Source of the DNA: Entoloma clypeatum
Lineage: Eukaryota; Basidiomycota; Agaricomycetes; Agaricales; Entolomataceae
Assembly (NCBI GenBank): GCA_963565915.1
Contig: OY751492.1
Coordinates: forward strand, 124,001-188,000
Reading direction: 5' to 3'
DNA: 64,000 nucleotides
Of the stretch, positions 43,124 through 55,059 are shown piece after piece. Numbering within the stretch: the first letter of the stretch is position 1; each line of letters starts with the position of its first letter. Below the pieces are notes generated by a model, which had not been told where the DNA came from, searched no databases, and worked only from the letters and a program-made list of their open reading frames with translations. The position numbers and the translations under genes are program-made.

Positions 43124-45147
43124 CCCGCATTGCGGGAGGGTAAGGGTGAACTCAATGGTTGCCTACTGGGCTAGGGGAGGGTTAGAGGGTATAAGGTGGT
43201 AGGGGAGAGTCAGGGGCCAGGGGGTGGGGAGGGGACAGGTGTTGTGTCAGGGGGTTGTTTAAGAGCGGCAGGATCAGAGAGGAGAAAGGGGATGGACTCA
43301 GCTTTGTGACAAAGCTTGCGGCGCAGGATATGTCTTTCACACTGGTAGTGTGGACACCTAACAAGGTAGTGGTGGACAGTCTCAGGGGTGGTCCCCTGGC
43401 AGTGGGGGCAGGTGGGCAATTTGGAGTGGTGGATGCGGAAGAGATGCTGGCTGAGGGGGGAGTGGCCTGTTCGGAGTTGGGTGATGATGGCCAACTGGCA
43501 TCGGTCTAGGTTGGTGATGAGTTTGAGGTATTTCTTCAAGGGTAGGGAGTTATCAATTAAATTGATGGAGGAGAAGCGGGGCGATGTCCTCCAGCATTGC
43601 TTCCAGCGGTTTTTGATAGAGGAGAGGTGGTCCTGGCAAAGGGCGGTTATGCTGTTGGGGAGGGGCTTCCTATGGAGAAAGGAGGGGAGGAGGGGGGTCC
43701 ACTTGAGGTGCCTTGCGCAGCCTGCTTAGCAAGCTCATCTGCCCAGTCATTGGGAGCGAAGTCCACATGTCCCAGGGTCCAGTGGAGTTGGAGGTCGATT
43801 ATGTCTCTGGTGGGGTATTTAGTTCTGTCTGGTGATGCTCGGATGCCTCTGAGACGATGTTGGGCCTGGTGGAGCTTTTCAGCAGCGTTGTGAACTAGAT
43901 TGAGGAGATAGTAGGCTGGGTGTGGATGCTGGTTGGCGAGGGCGCGGATGGCAGCTTGGCTGTCTGAGCCCATGACAGTGTAGGAGTGGATGGGGGTCTG
44001 AAGCATTGTCAGCAGGTGGAGAGCAAGAGCAAGGCCTACCAGCTCTCCCTCGTATATGGTGTGTCATGAGGCAGGTCCGAGGTGGTATTGGAGGTGTCTG
44101 GTTTCCATTGTGTCAGTGTACATTACTGCAGACATGCCAATTGAGCGAGGCTAAACGGAGGGTGGCTTGGTAGAGGATCTTGTCTAGGAGTAGGTCTACT
44201 GGTAGGAGGTTAGCATGTGTGTCGAGGGTGTCACCTGCCATGGTGCTGAGGGCGCCTGTGATGAGCTTTGCTGCTTGTCTCTGGACTGTGGCTAGCTTTT
44301 TGGCAAGGGCGACTGATCCGAGGTGTTTCTTGCCAGAGGTGGAGGGTTGGATGCTGGTGTACCAGACGTCTGCTGCATATGTGAATGCGGGGATGGCCAC
44401 CATGTTGTAGAGTTGATTAATACGGTGGGCAGGGACGACACCGAGGTACTTGTAGGTGAGAACAGTCTTGATGGTCTGGGTTGGGCCTAGAGAGGACTAA
44501 GTCAGTGGGTGTTAAGTCATGGTGGGTACGTGGAAAGTTTATAAGGGCAAGTTTGGAGAGTTCGAATGGGGAATTGTGTGAAGTCGACCAGTCAAAGCTG
44601 CCAAGCAGCCATTCCATCATGTGCTTGATCATGGCATGTGCATCATCAAGTGTTTCAGTGATCGCCAGGAGCATGGAGTTGTCCACAAAGCCTAGTGAGG
44701 ATTCATGCTTGTGGAGGGCAACCTGTATTAGTGGGGTGTTATAGAAGGCATAGAAGAGCATGAAGAGGGGGCAGCCTTGGGTGGTACCGTTGACGATGTC
44801 AATGGGGGCAGAGGTGTAGTTGTCAAATTTGAGGTGTGTTTTCCTGTCTGTCAGCATCCAGTCAGTGAGGTTGGTATAGCATGTCGGTACACCACGGGCC
44901 TTCATGTTGTGGATGAGTTGGTCTTTGACAGTGTTCGGGAAAGCCCCTTGGACATCAAGGAAGAGGGCCGTGGCAACTTTACCTGATCTCCAGGTGAGGC
45001 AGAAAACTTGGAGATTGGAAACCTACTCTCTCTTCCTCCTCCTCCTCCTCCTCCTCCTCCTCATCGTCGGAGCTCAGGAGACAGTGGTGGCCCATGATTC
45101 TTGACAAACTAGAGGGTTAGAAGTTGGTGAGGTGCAGTGGTGGAAGT
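43124..45147 (-). pseudogene. Non-LTR retrotransposon fragment (RT plus RNase H)
   Basis: Minus strand, truncated at its 5' side by Gypsy E. In order: RT motif A (LFLDVQGAFPN near 44970), TTQGCPLFMLFYAFYN, the catalytic box GFVDNSMLLA where Asp-Asp reads Asp-Asn, a thumb/linker (AKKLATVQRQAAKLITGAL), RNase H (YTVMGSDSQAAIRAL, LHWTLGHVDFAPNDWADELAK) and a C-terminal zinc motif (CPHCQGTTPETVHHYLVRC). This order fits fungal Tad-like LINEs. Several frame breaks. A (CTC)n microsatellite lies at 45032-45062. Confidence 0.82.
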
Positions 45148-45574
45148 TGTAAGGGCAACCACTTTCACTTTTCCTTTACTTTTTTCCTTTCCGTTCTATT
45201 CCACCATCTCCGACATCCTCCGATCGTATCCGCTGTCTCCGACATCTTATCCACCTCTCCGCATCCGATGACTCCGCCCCCATCCGCTACTCCGCATGTC
45301 GGATCACAGGTACTATCATTCATCTTGTTTCCATTCATCCTTCATCACTACTCCCAATCATTGCTCATCATTCATGCGTCTCGTTTTATCTCTTATTTCA
45401 TATCTCATTTTACTATTTATCGCAGCTAGCTTGCAGGGGAATCCTTAGAACTTTCTCTTCAGATCTCCCTTGCAAGGTATGTGTTGTATTACTTATTAGA
45501 CTGCTCAATCTAAACTTCAGATCTCCCTTGCAAGTATCTGAGTTTGAGTCTTGGATCGTAAGGTCGCCCTTACA
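45148..45574 (+). repeat. Gypsy E 5' LTR
   Basis: Carries AGAACTTTCT (45447-45456) and the paired 17-nt repeat around 45460-45476 and 45518-45534. Primer site AGAAAGTTCT at 45577-45586. Confidence 0.88.
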
Positions 45575-45649
45575 GTAGAAAGTTCTCTTCTAATTGGACC
45601 AGGTCCGATTGCATCGTTGTCACGATTCCGCGCTTCGGAGCAGCTTCAT

Positions 45650-46886
45650 CCACGTCCGACTCCGATACATCTCACACCCCTTCCAATTCTTCTAAATACC
45701 TCTCCGTAACTGGTGATTCTGCTCCGCGCATAGTAATCGACAACCCCAATCGCCTTGAACAGCTCGAGCATGAGTTCCAGGAACAACGTCAAACTCTCGC
45801 TGATATCTCAACTCAACTTGACCAACTCCTCCTCGCCTTCAATGCAATTCCTGCCCCAGCTCCGCCACCTATCCCACCTGCTCCCGCACCCGCTATTATA
45901 CCTGCTCTGCTCACTCCGGCCAATCCGGGCGTGCGTCGAGCAAAACCTGCCAATCCGTCGGACTTCGATAGATCACGCGCAAATGGCTGGACCTTTCTAA
46001 ACTCCTGTGAATTGTTTATGGGGCTGGCTCCGGAACAGTTCGCAGACGACCACGCTAAAATTTATTGGGCCTTTTCATGAAGAGTGGACGCGCAGCACGC
46101 TTTGCGGATCGCATTATCCGACAGGAGCGGAGAACCGGTGCTCTGCCTTATTGGACTTGGGTGGACTTCCGTGCAGTCTTTACAGCGGAGTTCACTCCGA
46201 AGAATGAGGAACAGGATGCGAGACTGATCCTCGAAGGAGAATCCTATTATCAAGGTCAACGGGATGTCGAGACCTATATTGACGAGTTCAAAGACTACAT
46301 TGACAAAGCGGGCTATCAGGAGGATACCAACATCGTACTCAAATTCCGCCATGGTCTCCGTTCCGACATTCAGAACGAGATTGCCACCCTAACCCACGGA
46401 TGACCTGCGGATGACAACCCCAATGAGTGATACTCTGCAGCACGAGTCAATGACGACAATAGGATTGCCAACAAAGCCTTCAAAGCCACTGCTCCGACCC
46501 GCACCTCCGCCTTCCGCAACATTGTCGGACCACGAGTACCTGGCACCTCAGTATTCCCTCGCCCCTACATTCCATTCACTCCACGTACAACTCCGCTCGC
46601 ATCCGCATCTGCTCCGCCGACAAGGGACCCCAATGCAATGGACATTGATACTTCATGCGTCAAAGGCAAGAATGCCAATGCATGCTTCAGATGTAACAAA
46701 ACGGGTCACTTTAGTCGTGAATGCCCCCTTCGCTTCGACGTTCGCTTCATGACAACGGAGGAGCAGGATGAGTTTGTTATGGAACAACTCGTGGTCAAGG
46801 ACGCAGCGGAAGGCAACTCCGTTCTACCCACAGAGTCTGCGGAGTCGGAGGAAGGACAGGAGGATTTTCCTCCCCACAGCGAGTGA
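45650..46886 (+). pseudogene. Gypsy E gag
   Basis: Same core as Gypsy D gag (ANPGVRRAKPANPSDFD, WTFLNSCELF, EFTPKNEEQDARLILEG) but the start ATG region is lost, a 4-base deletion near 46073 shifts the frame, and TGA at 46401 replaces the CGA of Gypsy D. CCHC knuckle CFRCNKTGHFSREC near 46683. Ends at TGA 46884, overlapped by pol in the -1 frame. Confidence 0.8.
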
Positions 46887-49800
46887 ACAGTGCGCCCTTG
46901 TTGTCTGCTAAAAATTGTTATGCTGCCTTATTTATCGAACAATATGATGCTATACCCTCCATCTCTAAGCCTGCAAACGATCCCATAGTCGCACCCAACT
47001 CCGCAAATCCCATCCGCCTTCGCCTCTCTAAATGGGAGCGTCGGCTTCCAAAACAATATGTCCTCGCCTCCGCTCACTCCGACAATTCTATTGAACTAGA
47101 CATAGTTCTTGAAACTACCGACACCAAAGACACACTATCACAAAAGGCCTTACTCGACAGCGGGGCAACAGGGTCGTTTATTGAACGCACTCTGGTTGAG
47201 AAACATCGACTCTCTACTCAAAAACTACAACGTGCAATTCCGGTATACAACATTGACGGAACTCCAAATGAGGCCAGAGCAATAACGGAGGTGTTGGATG
47301 TAGTACTCCGCTATCGGGATCACTCGGAACGGACCCAGCTTGCAGTCACAAGTTTGGGAAAACAAGAAATCGTGTTAGGCTTCACTTGGCTCAAAGAACA
47401 CAACCCCGAGGTAGATTGGACATCAGGGGAAGTGAAGATGAGCCGGTGTCCTGCACGATGTCAGACATGCCACCAGGAGGCAGCCCAAAAGCAGAAGGAG
47501 CGGAAGTTTGAACAAGTCTGCATCCGAGCCTGTCGGATGGGTTCCACTCCGATGTCCGGTCTAGAAGAGGAGGCTCCACGTGGCCCATGGGTGGAGGATT
47601 TCACAGAAGGAGAGGAACCGGAGGAGTTAGCGGAAGACGATGAGGAAGAGGATGAGTTTGAGGAGGGAGATCACCTTTTTGTTGGAACAGTACCCACGGA
47701 GTTCATCCGCGCTTCATCCAATATCTTGCAACGTTTATCGGAGGCCTTCCTCAGTAACCAAAAACCTAAATCTTTCCACGACTCGGTACCAGACCACTTG
47801 TTTGACTTTGAAGACGTATTCTCAAAGACCTCTTTTGACACCTTACCGGAAGAGCGGACTTGGGACCACGCCATTGAACTTGTTCCGGACGCCTCTCCGG
47901 CGGGTTGTAAGGTATATCCGCTTGCTCCGAACGAACAGAAGGGGCTCGACGCATTTTTGGAGGAAAACCTTGCAACTGGTCGAATCTGCCCTTCCAAGTC
48001 TCCAATGGCATCTCCGGTATTTTACATCAAGAAGAAGGATGGCTCCCTTCGTCTTGTACAAGACTACCGGTCACTCAACTCCAAAACTATCAAAAACAAG
48101 TATCCGCTTCCGCTCATATCCGAACTGATCAATAAACTTCAACACGCTCAATACTTCACCAAGCTTGACATCCGCTGGGGCTACAACAATGTGCGGATAA
48201 AACCCGGAGACGAGTGGAAGGCTGCTTTTCGGACCAATCGTGGACTCTATGAACCATTGGTGATGTTCTTCGGCCTCACTAATAGTCCATCCACATTCCA
48301 GACTATGATGAACGAGATCTTTCAAGACCTTATCACTGAAGGTGTAGTCTGTGTTTACCTCAACGACATACTCATCTTCACGGAGACCCTTGCAGAGCAT
48401 CAGAGAGTCACACGGATCGTACTGGAACGACTTCGCGAACACAAACTCTATCTAAAACCAGAGAAATGCGAGTTTGAACAAACGCGCATTGAATACCTAG
48501 GCCTTATTATTGAACAAGGACACGTAGAGATGGATCCGGTGAAGGTAGCGGGGGTCGCGGAGTGGCCTGCTCCGACAAACGTCCGAGAAGTACAGTCCTT
48601 TCTGGGATTCACTAACTTCTATCGCCGTTTTATTGAAGGGTTTTCGGACATCGCACGCCCTCTTTTCGAGCTCACAAAGAAAGGGCACCTCTGGTCTTGG
48701 AGGGAGGGAGAAGTGTCCGCATTTGCGGAGTTGAAGCGGAGGATTACATCCGCTCCGATCCTGGTCTTAGCTGATCATGGAAAGGAGTGGCAGATAGAAG
48801 CAGATAGCTCGGACTTTGCAACCAGAGCAGTACTGTCCCAACCAACAGAGGACGGTAAGTGGCACCCTGTCGCATTCTATTCCAAAAGCCTTAGTCCGGT
48901 GGAACACAACTACAAGATCTACGACAAGGAGATGTTGGCAGTGGTCCGCGCATTGGAGGAGTGGAGGCACTTCCTTGAAGGAGCGGAGAAGACAGTGGAG
49001 ATTTGGACGGACCACAAAAATCTTGAGTATTTCATGACAGCTCAAAAACTAAATCGACGACAGGCTAGATGGTCCTTATACCTCGCTTGTTTCGATTTCA
49101 AAATGCACCATCGACCTGGCAAGTCAATGGGCAAGTCCGACACTTTGTCCCGACGAGCGGACCACGGAGACGGATCGCGGGACAACGAAAACATCATCCT
49201 TCTTCGACCAGAATTGTTTGCAGTGCGAGCAATGCAGGGGGTAACTGTTCAAGGGGAAGAACGCGACGTCCTCCGCCAGGTCCAACAGGGAATCCGAGAG
49301 GGGTTACTGGAAGATAGTGTGGCGGAGGTTGTCAAATCCCTTCCGACCGTCGGAGCAGGGTCCGTCCGTAGTGCGGAGTGGAGGCAAGCGGAAGGTTTGC
49401 TCTACTTCAGGGATTGTATCTATGTTCCTAACAATCCCCAACTGCGTCATCGGATCCTCACACAACACCATGACACTCCGGTGGCCGGACATCCTGGACG
49501 GTGGAAAACCTTGGAACTGGTGTCGCGCAATTACTGGTGGCCACACATGTCTCATTTAATAGGTCAATATTGCAAGACATGCGACCCTTGCTTCCGCACC
49601 AAGGTCCGACGTACTCTGCCCTCCGGAGAGCTCAATCCGCTACCGGTCCCCACAGAACGATGGCAAGTAACCAGTGTTGACTTCATTACTGAACTACCAG
49701 AAGCCCATGGCTACGACGCTATCATGGTCGTAGTGGACTCAGTAGGGAAGCGGGGACACTTCATCCCAATGCACTCCGACATCTCCGCACTCGGGACTGC

Positions 49801-50782
49801 ACGCTCCTATGTTCAAAATGTCTGGAAACTCCACGGACTACCGGAGGCCATTGTCTCCGACCGAGGACCACAGTTTGTCGCCAAGTTCACACGCGAACTA
49901 TACAGGCTGCTTAACATTAAGGTTGCTGCCTTGACAGCCTACCATCCACAGTCGGATGGACAGACGGAGCAGGTCAATCAAGGATTGGAACAATACCTTC
50001 ACCTATTCGTCAATGAACGTCAAGACGATTGGGACGAATGGCTCCCGATGGCTGAATTTGCATACAACAACCATGTTCATGCATCGACACGTCAAACTCC
50101 ATTCTACATTGACACCGGCCGCCATCCACGCATGGGATTCGAACCTCACGAGAAGCGGACGGAGATCGAGGCGGTAGCGGATTTCAGCCAGCGGATGAAG
50201 TCCGCTCTAGAGGAGGCTCGCGCAGCACTGACAAAGGCAAAAGATGACATGGCGTGATACTACAACCAACATCGGAGCACCACTCCGACATTCCGCCCGG
50301 GGGACAAGGTCTTTTTAGACTCATCAGACCTCAAAACCACCCGACCCGCAAAAAAGCTTGCACATCGATACGTAGGCCCTTTCCCAGTGGTCCGACCTGT
50401 CGGAACACATGCCTATGAACTTTGCCTTCCCCCTTCCATGTCCCGCGTTCACCCAGTATTCCATGTCGTCAAACTTTCACTAGTTCCCGACGACCCTTTC
50501 CGACACCAAGTCCGCTCTCCTCCACCTCCGACGGTAGTCGGAGAAGAATTAGAGTACGACGTTGAAAACCTCTTGGACAGCCGACTGCATCGAGGCAAGC
50601 TTCAATTCTTGGTCAAATGGAAGGGATATGGCTACGAAGAGAATTCCTGGGAAGCAAAAGACAATGTCCGCGCTCCGCGCCTAGTCCGCGACTTCTACCG
50701 ACGTCATCTGGGAGCTCCGCGGCGGATCGCCACCGCGATATTCGACTCGTTTCGCCTGACACATCGAGACACCGTGCCTTGA
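46883..50782 (+). CDS. Gypsy E pol with one stop, chromodomain at the end
   Basis: Open for 1,124 codons to TGA 50258, then open again to 50782. Protease ALLDSGATGSF; RT with VCVYLNDILIF (YLND instead of YLDD) near 48357; RNase H WQIEADSSDFATRAVLSQ; integrase zinc H-H-C-C (AGHPGRWKTLE..., CKTCDPCFRTK) and D-D-E (SVDFITELP, SDRGPQF, GQTEQVNQ). After the stop: GPY/F-like segment and chromodomain (LLDSRLHRGKLQFLV, KGYGYEENSWE). Gypsy D has CGG at the stop site. The YLND change alone would kill RT activity. Confidence 0.88.
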
Positions 50783-50793
50783 AGGGGGGGTGA

Positions 50794-51167
50794 TGTAAGG
50801 GCAACCACTTTCACTTTTCCTTTACTTTCTTCCTTTCCTTTCTATTCCACCATCTCCGACATCTTATCTGCCCCCATCCGCTACTCCGCACGTCGGATCA
50901 CAGGTACTATCATTCATCTTGTTTCCATTCATCCTTCATCGCTACTCCCGATCATTGCTCATCATTCATGTGTCTCGTTTTATCTCTTATTTCATATCTC
51001 ATTTTACTATTTATCTCGCTAGCTTGCAGGAGAATCCTTAGAACTTTCTCTTCGGATCTCCCTTGCAAGGTGTGTGTTGTATTACTTATCAGACTGCTCA
51101 ATCTAAACTTCGGATCTCCCTTGCAAGTATCTGAGTTTGAGTCTTGGATCGTAAGGTCGCCCTTACA
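50794..51167 (+). repeat. Gypsy E 3' LTR
   Basis: Matches the 5' LTR apart from an internal deletion and few substitutions; preceded by GAAGGGGGGGTGA. Confidence 0.88.
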
Positions 51168-51667
51168 GACCCCCGACGGCTCGACAGTGCGCTAGACCAG
51201 CCTGAACACACACAACCTCGAGGTGGCTGGGGTCGAAGCAAGGTAGCTCGGGCGGACTGGTTGATTCTGGCTGCACGTTGGGGTCCACTGATGGCATGGG
51301 ATATGTGTGGGTGGTTGTTCATTGGTGTGTACACTACAGGTAGAAGCTATGACAATGAAATGGAATTTTCGTTCTCCCACAATCATCTGAAGCTCGTTGT
51401 AAAGCTAGCAATAAAGCCATAGAAGCTGTTGTGAAAGCCGGGAATGGCTTTTTTAAGAGGTTCGTTAAGCTGTTCATCAGCTTATACAAGCCAAGGTACA
51501 TAGCTTCTAAAAGATGCAGCATCTTGAACATCTTTTGCAGCTTTAGTGTCTTCTGCAGCTTTTCAAAGCTGCTCAAAGACGCTAAAGCAACTCTTGTCCA
51601 AATTGCTGATGCTCTCATTTACGAAGATGACAACTTGAATAAATACTAACACGGTATGATATTACGG
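51168..51667. other. Intergenic, with hairpin-rich stretch
   Basis: No gene recognised. 51430-51600 is rich in short inverted repeats, the longest at 51541-51587. Confidence 0.4.
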
Positions 51668-52748
51668 CTACGGCGACGGCGGCACAGGCCACCTATCTGA
51701 CCCCACATATGACATGAACCCTAATCCCACCGGAGCAGCTGTCCGCGGGACAAACGAATCCTCGGTAACTCGGGCACGGAAATCCAGACCTTCCACTGAC
51801 TCGGATGTCCAAGGGGTCAAAGAGAACCAAAGTGGTGAATCGATCCTGCCTGGCCATGCAAGGGATGCTAAAACGCCTCGCGCAGCCTTGTCATCTGTAA
51901 ATGGTTATCAGCTTTTTTTCTGTCAAGGAAGCAAAGGGCCTCTACCGATGACGAAGGTCTCGCTCTCCGTCACTATAATTATCCGAGCAATTGCAAACAT
52001 GTGTCCGATGTCACCGTTGCTATCCCAGCAAGCAGAAACTCGGCCCCCCATCAGTGTAGTTTCAATTAACCATCCGGATTCGCCGTAATGTTTGCGTGTG
52101 GGACCAACGCCTTCCGGCGTGAAGATATTGCCAAAAAGATATCTTGTAAAAGCATGCGAGAGCTCATGGAAAATGCTGATGGTAAGAAGGAGATTATATA
52201 AGGGTAATGGGAGTCTGAGGTTCGGATCTGGGTTTTTATGTGCCTAAACGGGGATCAGTCTATGAGCAGTACCTACCAATAAAATTGGGACTCACTGCCT
52301 CTGCCTCATAGATGAGACTACTCAGGATTCCCACCTCATTCTGCGAGTCTAATGCTTTTGAAACTTCGCCCCATCTGACAATACCAGGGGATGGACGGAT
52401 GGAACGAAATGTCGGCCAATGCCAGCGGACAAATCTGATGAAATGATGGGGGTGGGGTCGTGCCAGTGGGTATATGAATCCAACAATCTTGTACATATCA
52501 CAGGCCATGGACATATAGAGCGACTGTGTAGCCGTCGAAAATAGGAGGTGGCTTCGTATTGTTGATAACAGAATTTTGAAGTTTTCTGCATGTTCGAGGT
52601 CCAGACAGCCTGAATCGTGAGCAAATGATTGTCTGGGTAGGGGAAGTTGGAACGCGTGGAATTTTTCGAAAGGGATGTTGATTGTTCTTGGGTATGATAT
52701 GCAATCGGGTACTATGTGACCTTGAAAATCCGCGCACTGTGAGTCCAT
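51668..52748 (-). CDS. Zincin-like protein with HELSH motif, unknown function
   Basis: Three exons, 52748-52273, 52175-51946 and 51894-51668, join in frame to 310 aa. The second exon carries SIFHELSHAFTRYLFG, an HExxH zinc-binding motif typical of metallopeptidases, followed 22-30 residues later by YGESGWLIETTLMGG, which could supply the third ligand. The motif is complete only after splicing (AG/GTACTG donor). The N-terminal half has no domain I recognise; the C-terminus is WFSLTPWTSESVEG... to stop. An in-frame stop lies just before ATG 52748, so either this is the start or an upstream exon exists. Similar HExxH proteins occur as an uncharacterised basidiomycete family in my recollection; peptidase activity is unproven. 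Confidence 0.6.
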
Positions 52749-54314
52749 TCAAAGATTTTCTGTATTCAGGGATTGAAGGACACACTGGATTGGCCACAAT
52801 TCTGACAGAAATTATCCATGATTCTCGATGTGCGAGGCATATGTGTAGAGAGTACGAGAGGAAGAGTGTTTCAACTTTGACCCTAATTGTCTCATTCACA
52901 TGCACGAGTATTTTTCCAATCATTTTGCAACAATGACCACTGGAGTAGTAGAGCTGAGCATACCGAACCTATCATCGATATTTAATTTCTATTCCCTCAT
53001 ATGTATGTAGACAGACCTACCTTCCGAAGGGTTGGGCGAGGGTCGGCGCTTTCTATCGTAAGATGTTGGCTGTATATCTATGAGGGTGGTGACTCGGAGA
53101 CAATGGTATACTCCAACAGAGGGTTGGGCTTTAAAAGCTTTAACAAGGATGCCAGAGATGAGAAAGAGCTGAAATGGAGCCTGATGAATGTTTATTACAT
53201 GCGAAAAAAGACACCAAAACCGCACCTTGTCCATGTTGGCGCTTTCCTTCACTTTAAATTACCGAACGCTCTACATATGGCCATTATTTGTGGGGGTGGG
53301 CAACACCTTAGAGTCACGGAGAGACGTGACGTAACGTCCTGTGACAGATTCTGTCACATATACTGACCCAGCTGAAAACCAGGCCTCCCTCACTCCCTCC
53401 CGATAATTCTAACTGCATGTAGCATATCTAGGGGCTCCTATAGCTATCACATGTAGTATATCAGGTGAATTTGAAGTTAAGATATTTTGGAAAGGAATGT
53501 AGTAAAATGATCACACACTGTTATACTGCCTTAGCCAGATTGTTACTTTTCAAGCAGTAAGTATCACAATGAATATTAAGTAGATTCTATATATATTACA
53601 TGTAATATATGGTGAGAGTCATGTTTTCCAATGTCTCGCGGCAAGTTCCCACGGCCTATGGTGGAGGAAAATCTCGCGAGCTGAATATCTTTTCACATGC
53701 TCAACGGATTGACAAGGTGTTGGTGGCGAAAATGCACCATTTCATAGGCCCGTTCGATTGATTGGACCCGATTTTTTATTTTCTGAAGCTATCATGGTGA
53801 AATATACAATTTTATGAGTAAAAATGCACCATTGGCAGTGTTCCTTCCACTGAAATAAAAAATGCCTCCAATCAGTTGAAAGAGCTCAGGAAATAGTGCA
53901 ACTTCCTCCTTTACACCTTGTCAATTCATTGAGTCTGTGTAAAGTTATTCACCAGCCAAGTTTCCCTCTTATTTTTGGGCTACTTTGGCTGAGGGTTTCC
54001 CAGTTTGACTACTTCCAAGGTATGTACTGATTAACTGGTTGTACCAGCATACATATAAACTATTTATATCACTATTCCAAACATTACATCCAGCAAGATC
54101 TCGCTTTGTGGAACCCAGAACGGCTGGGTCAGTCAGTGTGATGGCTGTGTTGTGTGTGACAGCTTGTGACTGGGGTTACACATACCGGCAGTTGCCCACC
54201 CCCATTATTTGTCCAATCCAAATAAATACACAGAAAACAAATAAACTAAAGAAAGGAGCCTGGTCGCATGGAATAATGCCACAACATCTTCCACTACCCT
54301 CCCCCAGCACAGTC
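52749..54314. other. Intergenic, no gene recognised
   Basis: No coding signal I trust. A perfect 20-bp palindrome is at 53591-53610, and short inverted repeats occur near 53325-53365. Confidence 0.4.
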
Positions 54315-55059
54315 ATGTCAGAGTCCAATATGTTGCTTACGGGGTACCTTTTCTCCACCTTCAAAAGCTCCGACATAACACCAGAGCAAATTCGCGAGTG
54401 TTCGGCATTATTTGGCACAAACTATGGTGTATGGGGTGCCCAAGCTGCTCAACAAAGCCCGGCTGTCAAACCAGGTTGTTGTAAGACGCCCCACGACTAT
54501 ACGTACATGCTGATTGGTTTCGACTTTTCAGGATCCAGAGTAAAAGCTGCCACCCACGAAACTTCGCACGAAGCTCAGTCTCGATTTAGAAAACACTTTA
54601 CTGTGTACCTGTCGTACCGTAGATGGCGGCGCTTTAGTAGGACACGCCTTCGCGACAGTTTGGGAGTCCGAAGATGACAGTGTGTTCAATTCTTCCCTGC
54701 GAATCATGAGATTGAGAATGAATCCGTCTTCATAGGAACGATATTCTGTTGGATCACGCAGCTCGTCGTGCACGCTGATCATCGCAGACATGGAATCGCC
54801 AGCACGATACTAAGGAAAGTCCGTACCACTCTGGACTCGCGGATATATTCTGTAGGCATTGCGTCCTCACATCCCGGCGCCTGTATGGCACTTGCAAGAA
54901 GCCTCGGTGAGTACCACGTCGTTTCATCATGATTTGGCTCTGGTTTCATCGAATAATATATATCAAGGTTTATCCATGAAACAGGTCGATCTCGCGTTCA
55001 CCCAAACCAATGCGTACAAGATGCTCTCATCGATACCGGTGGATTATCTCCGCAAGAAG
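54315..55059 (+). pseudogene. GNAT N-acetyltransferase, frame break in exon 2
   Basis: Exons 54315-54474, 54532-54679, 54736-54906 and 54968-55059. The conserved acetyl-CoA region reads ALVGHAFATVWESED, then CWITQLVVHADHRRHGIASTIL (motif A with R-R-x-G-I-A), then GIASSHPGACMALARSLG; exon 4 gives QVDLAFTQTNAYKML. Exon 1 (LFGTNYGVWG) and exon 4 fit a fungal GNAT family with a C-terminal SSxPVDYLR element. In exon 2 the frame is off by one after AGAGTAAAA; one A fewer restores it. This is either a true lesion or a homopolymer sequencing error. The final exon(s) after 55060 could not be placed. Confidence 0.65.

Larger units (their letters stand above)
45148..51167 (+). mobile_element. Gypsy E, chromodomain Gypsy related to D
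   Basis: LTRs 45148-45574 (427 bp) and 50794-51167 (374 bp; about 54 bp missing) start TGTAAGGGC and end GCCCTTACA. Flanks (GAAGT left, GACCC right) do not match, so the ends may have recombined. Internal coding is better kept than in D. Confidence 0.9.

Noticed and set aside
43182..43364. Small G-rich/C-rich frames around 43140-43300
   Set aside because: They are the 3' tail of the non-LTR element, not separate genes.
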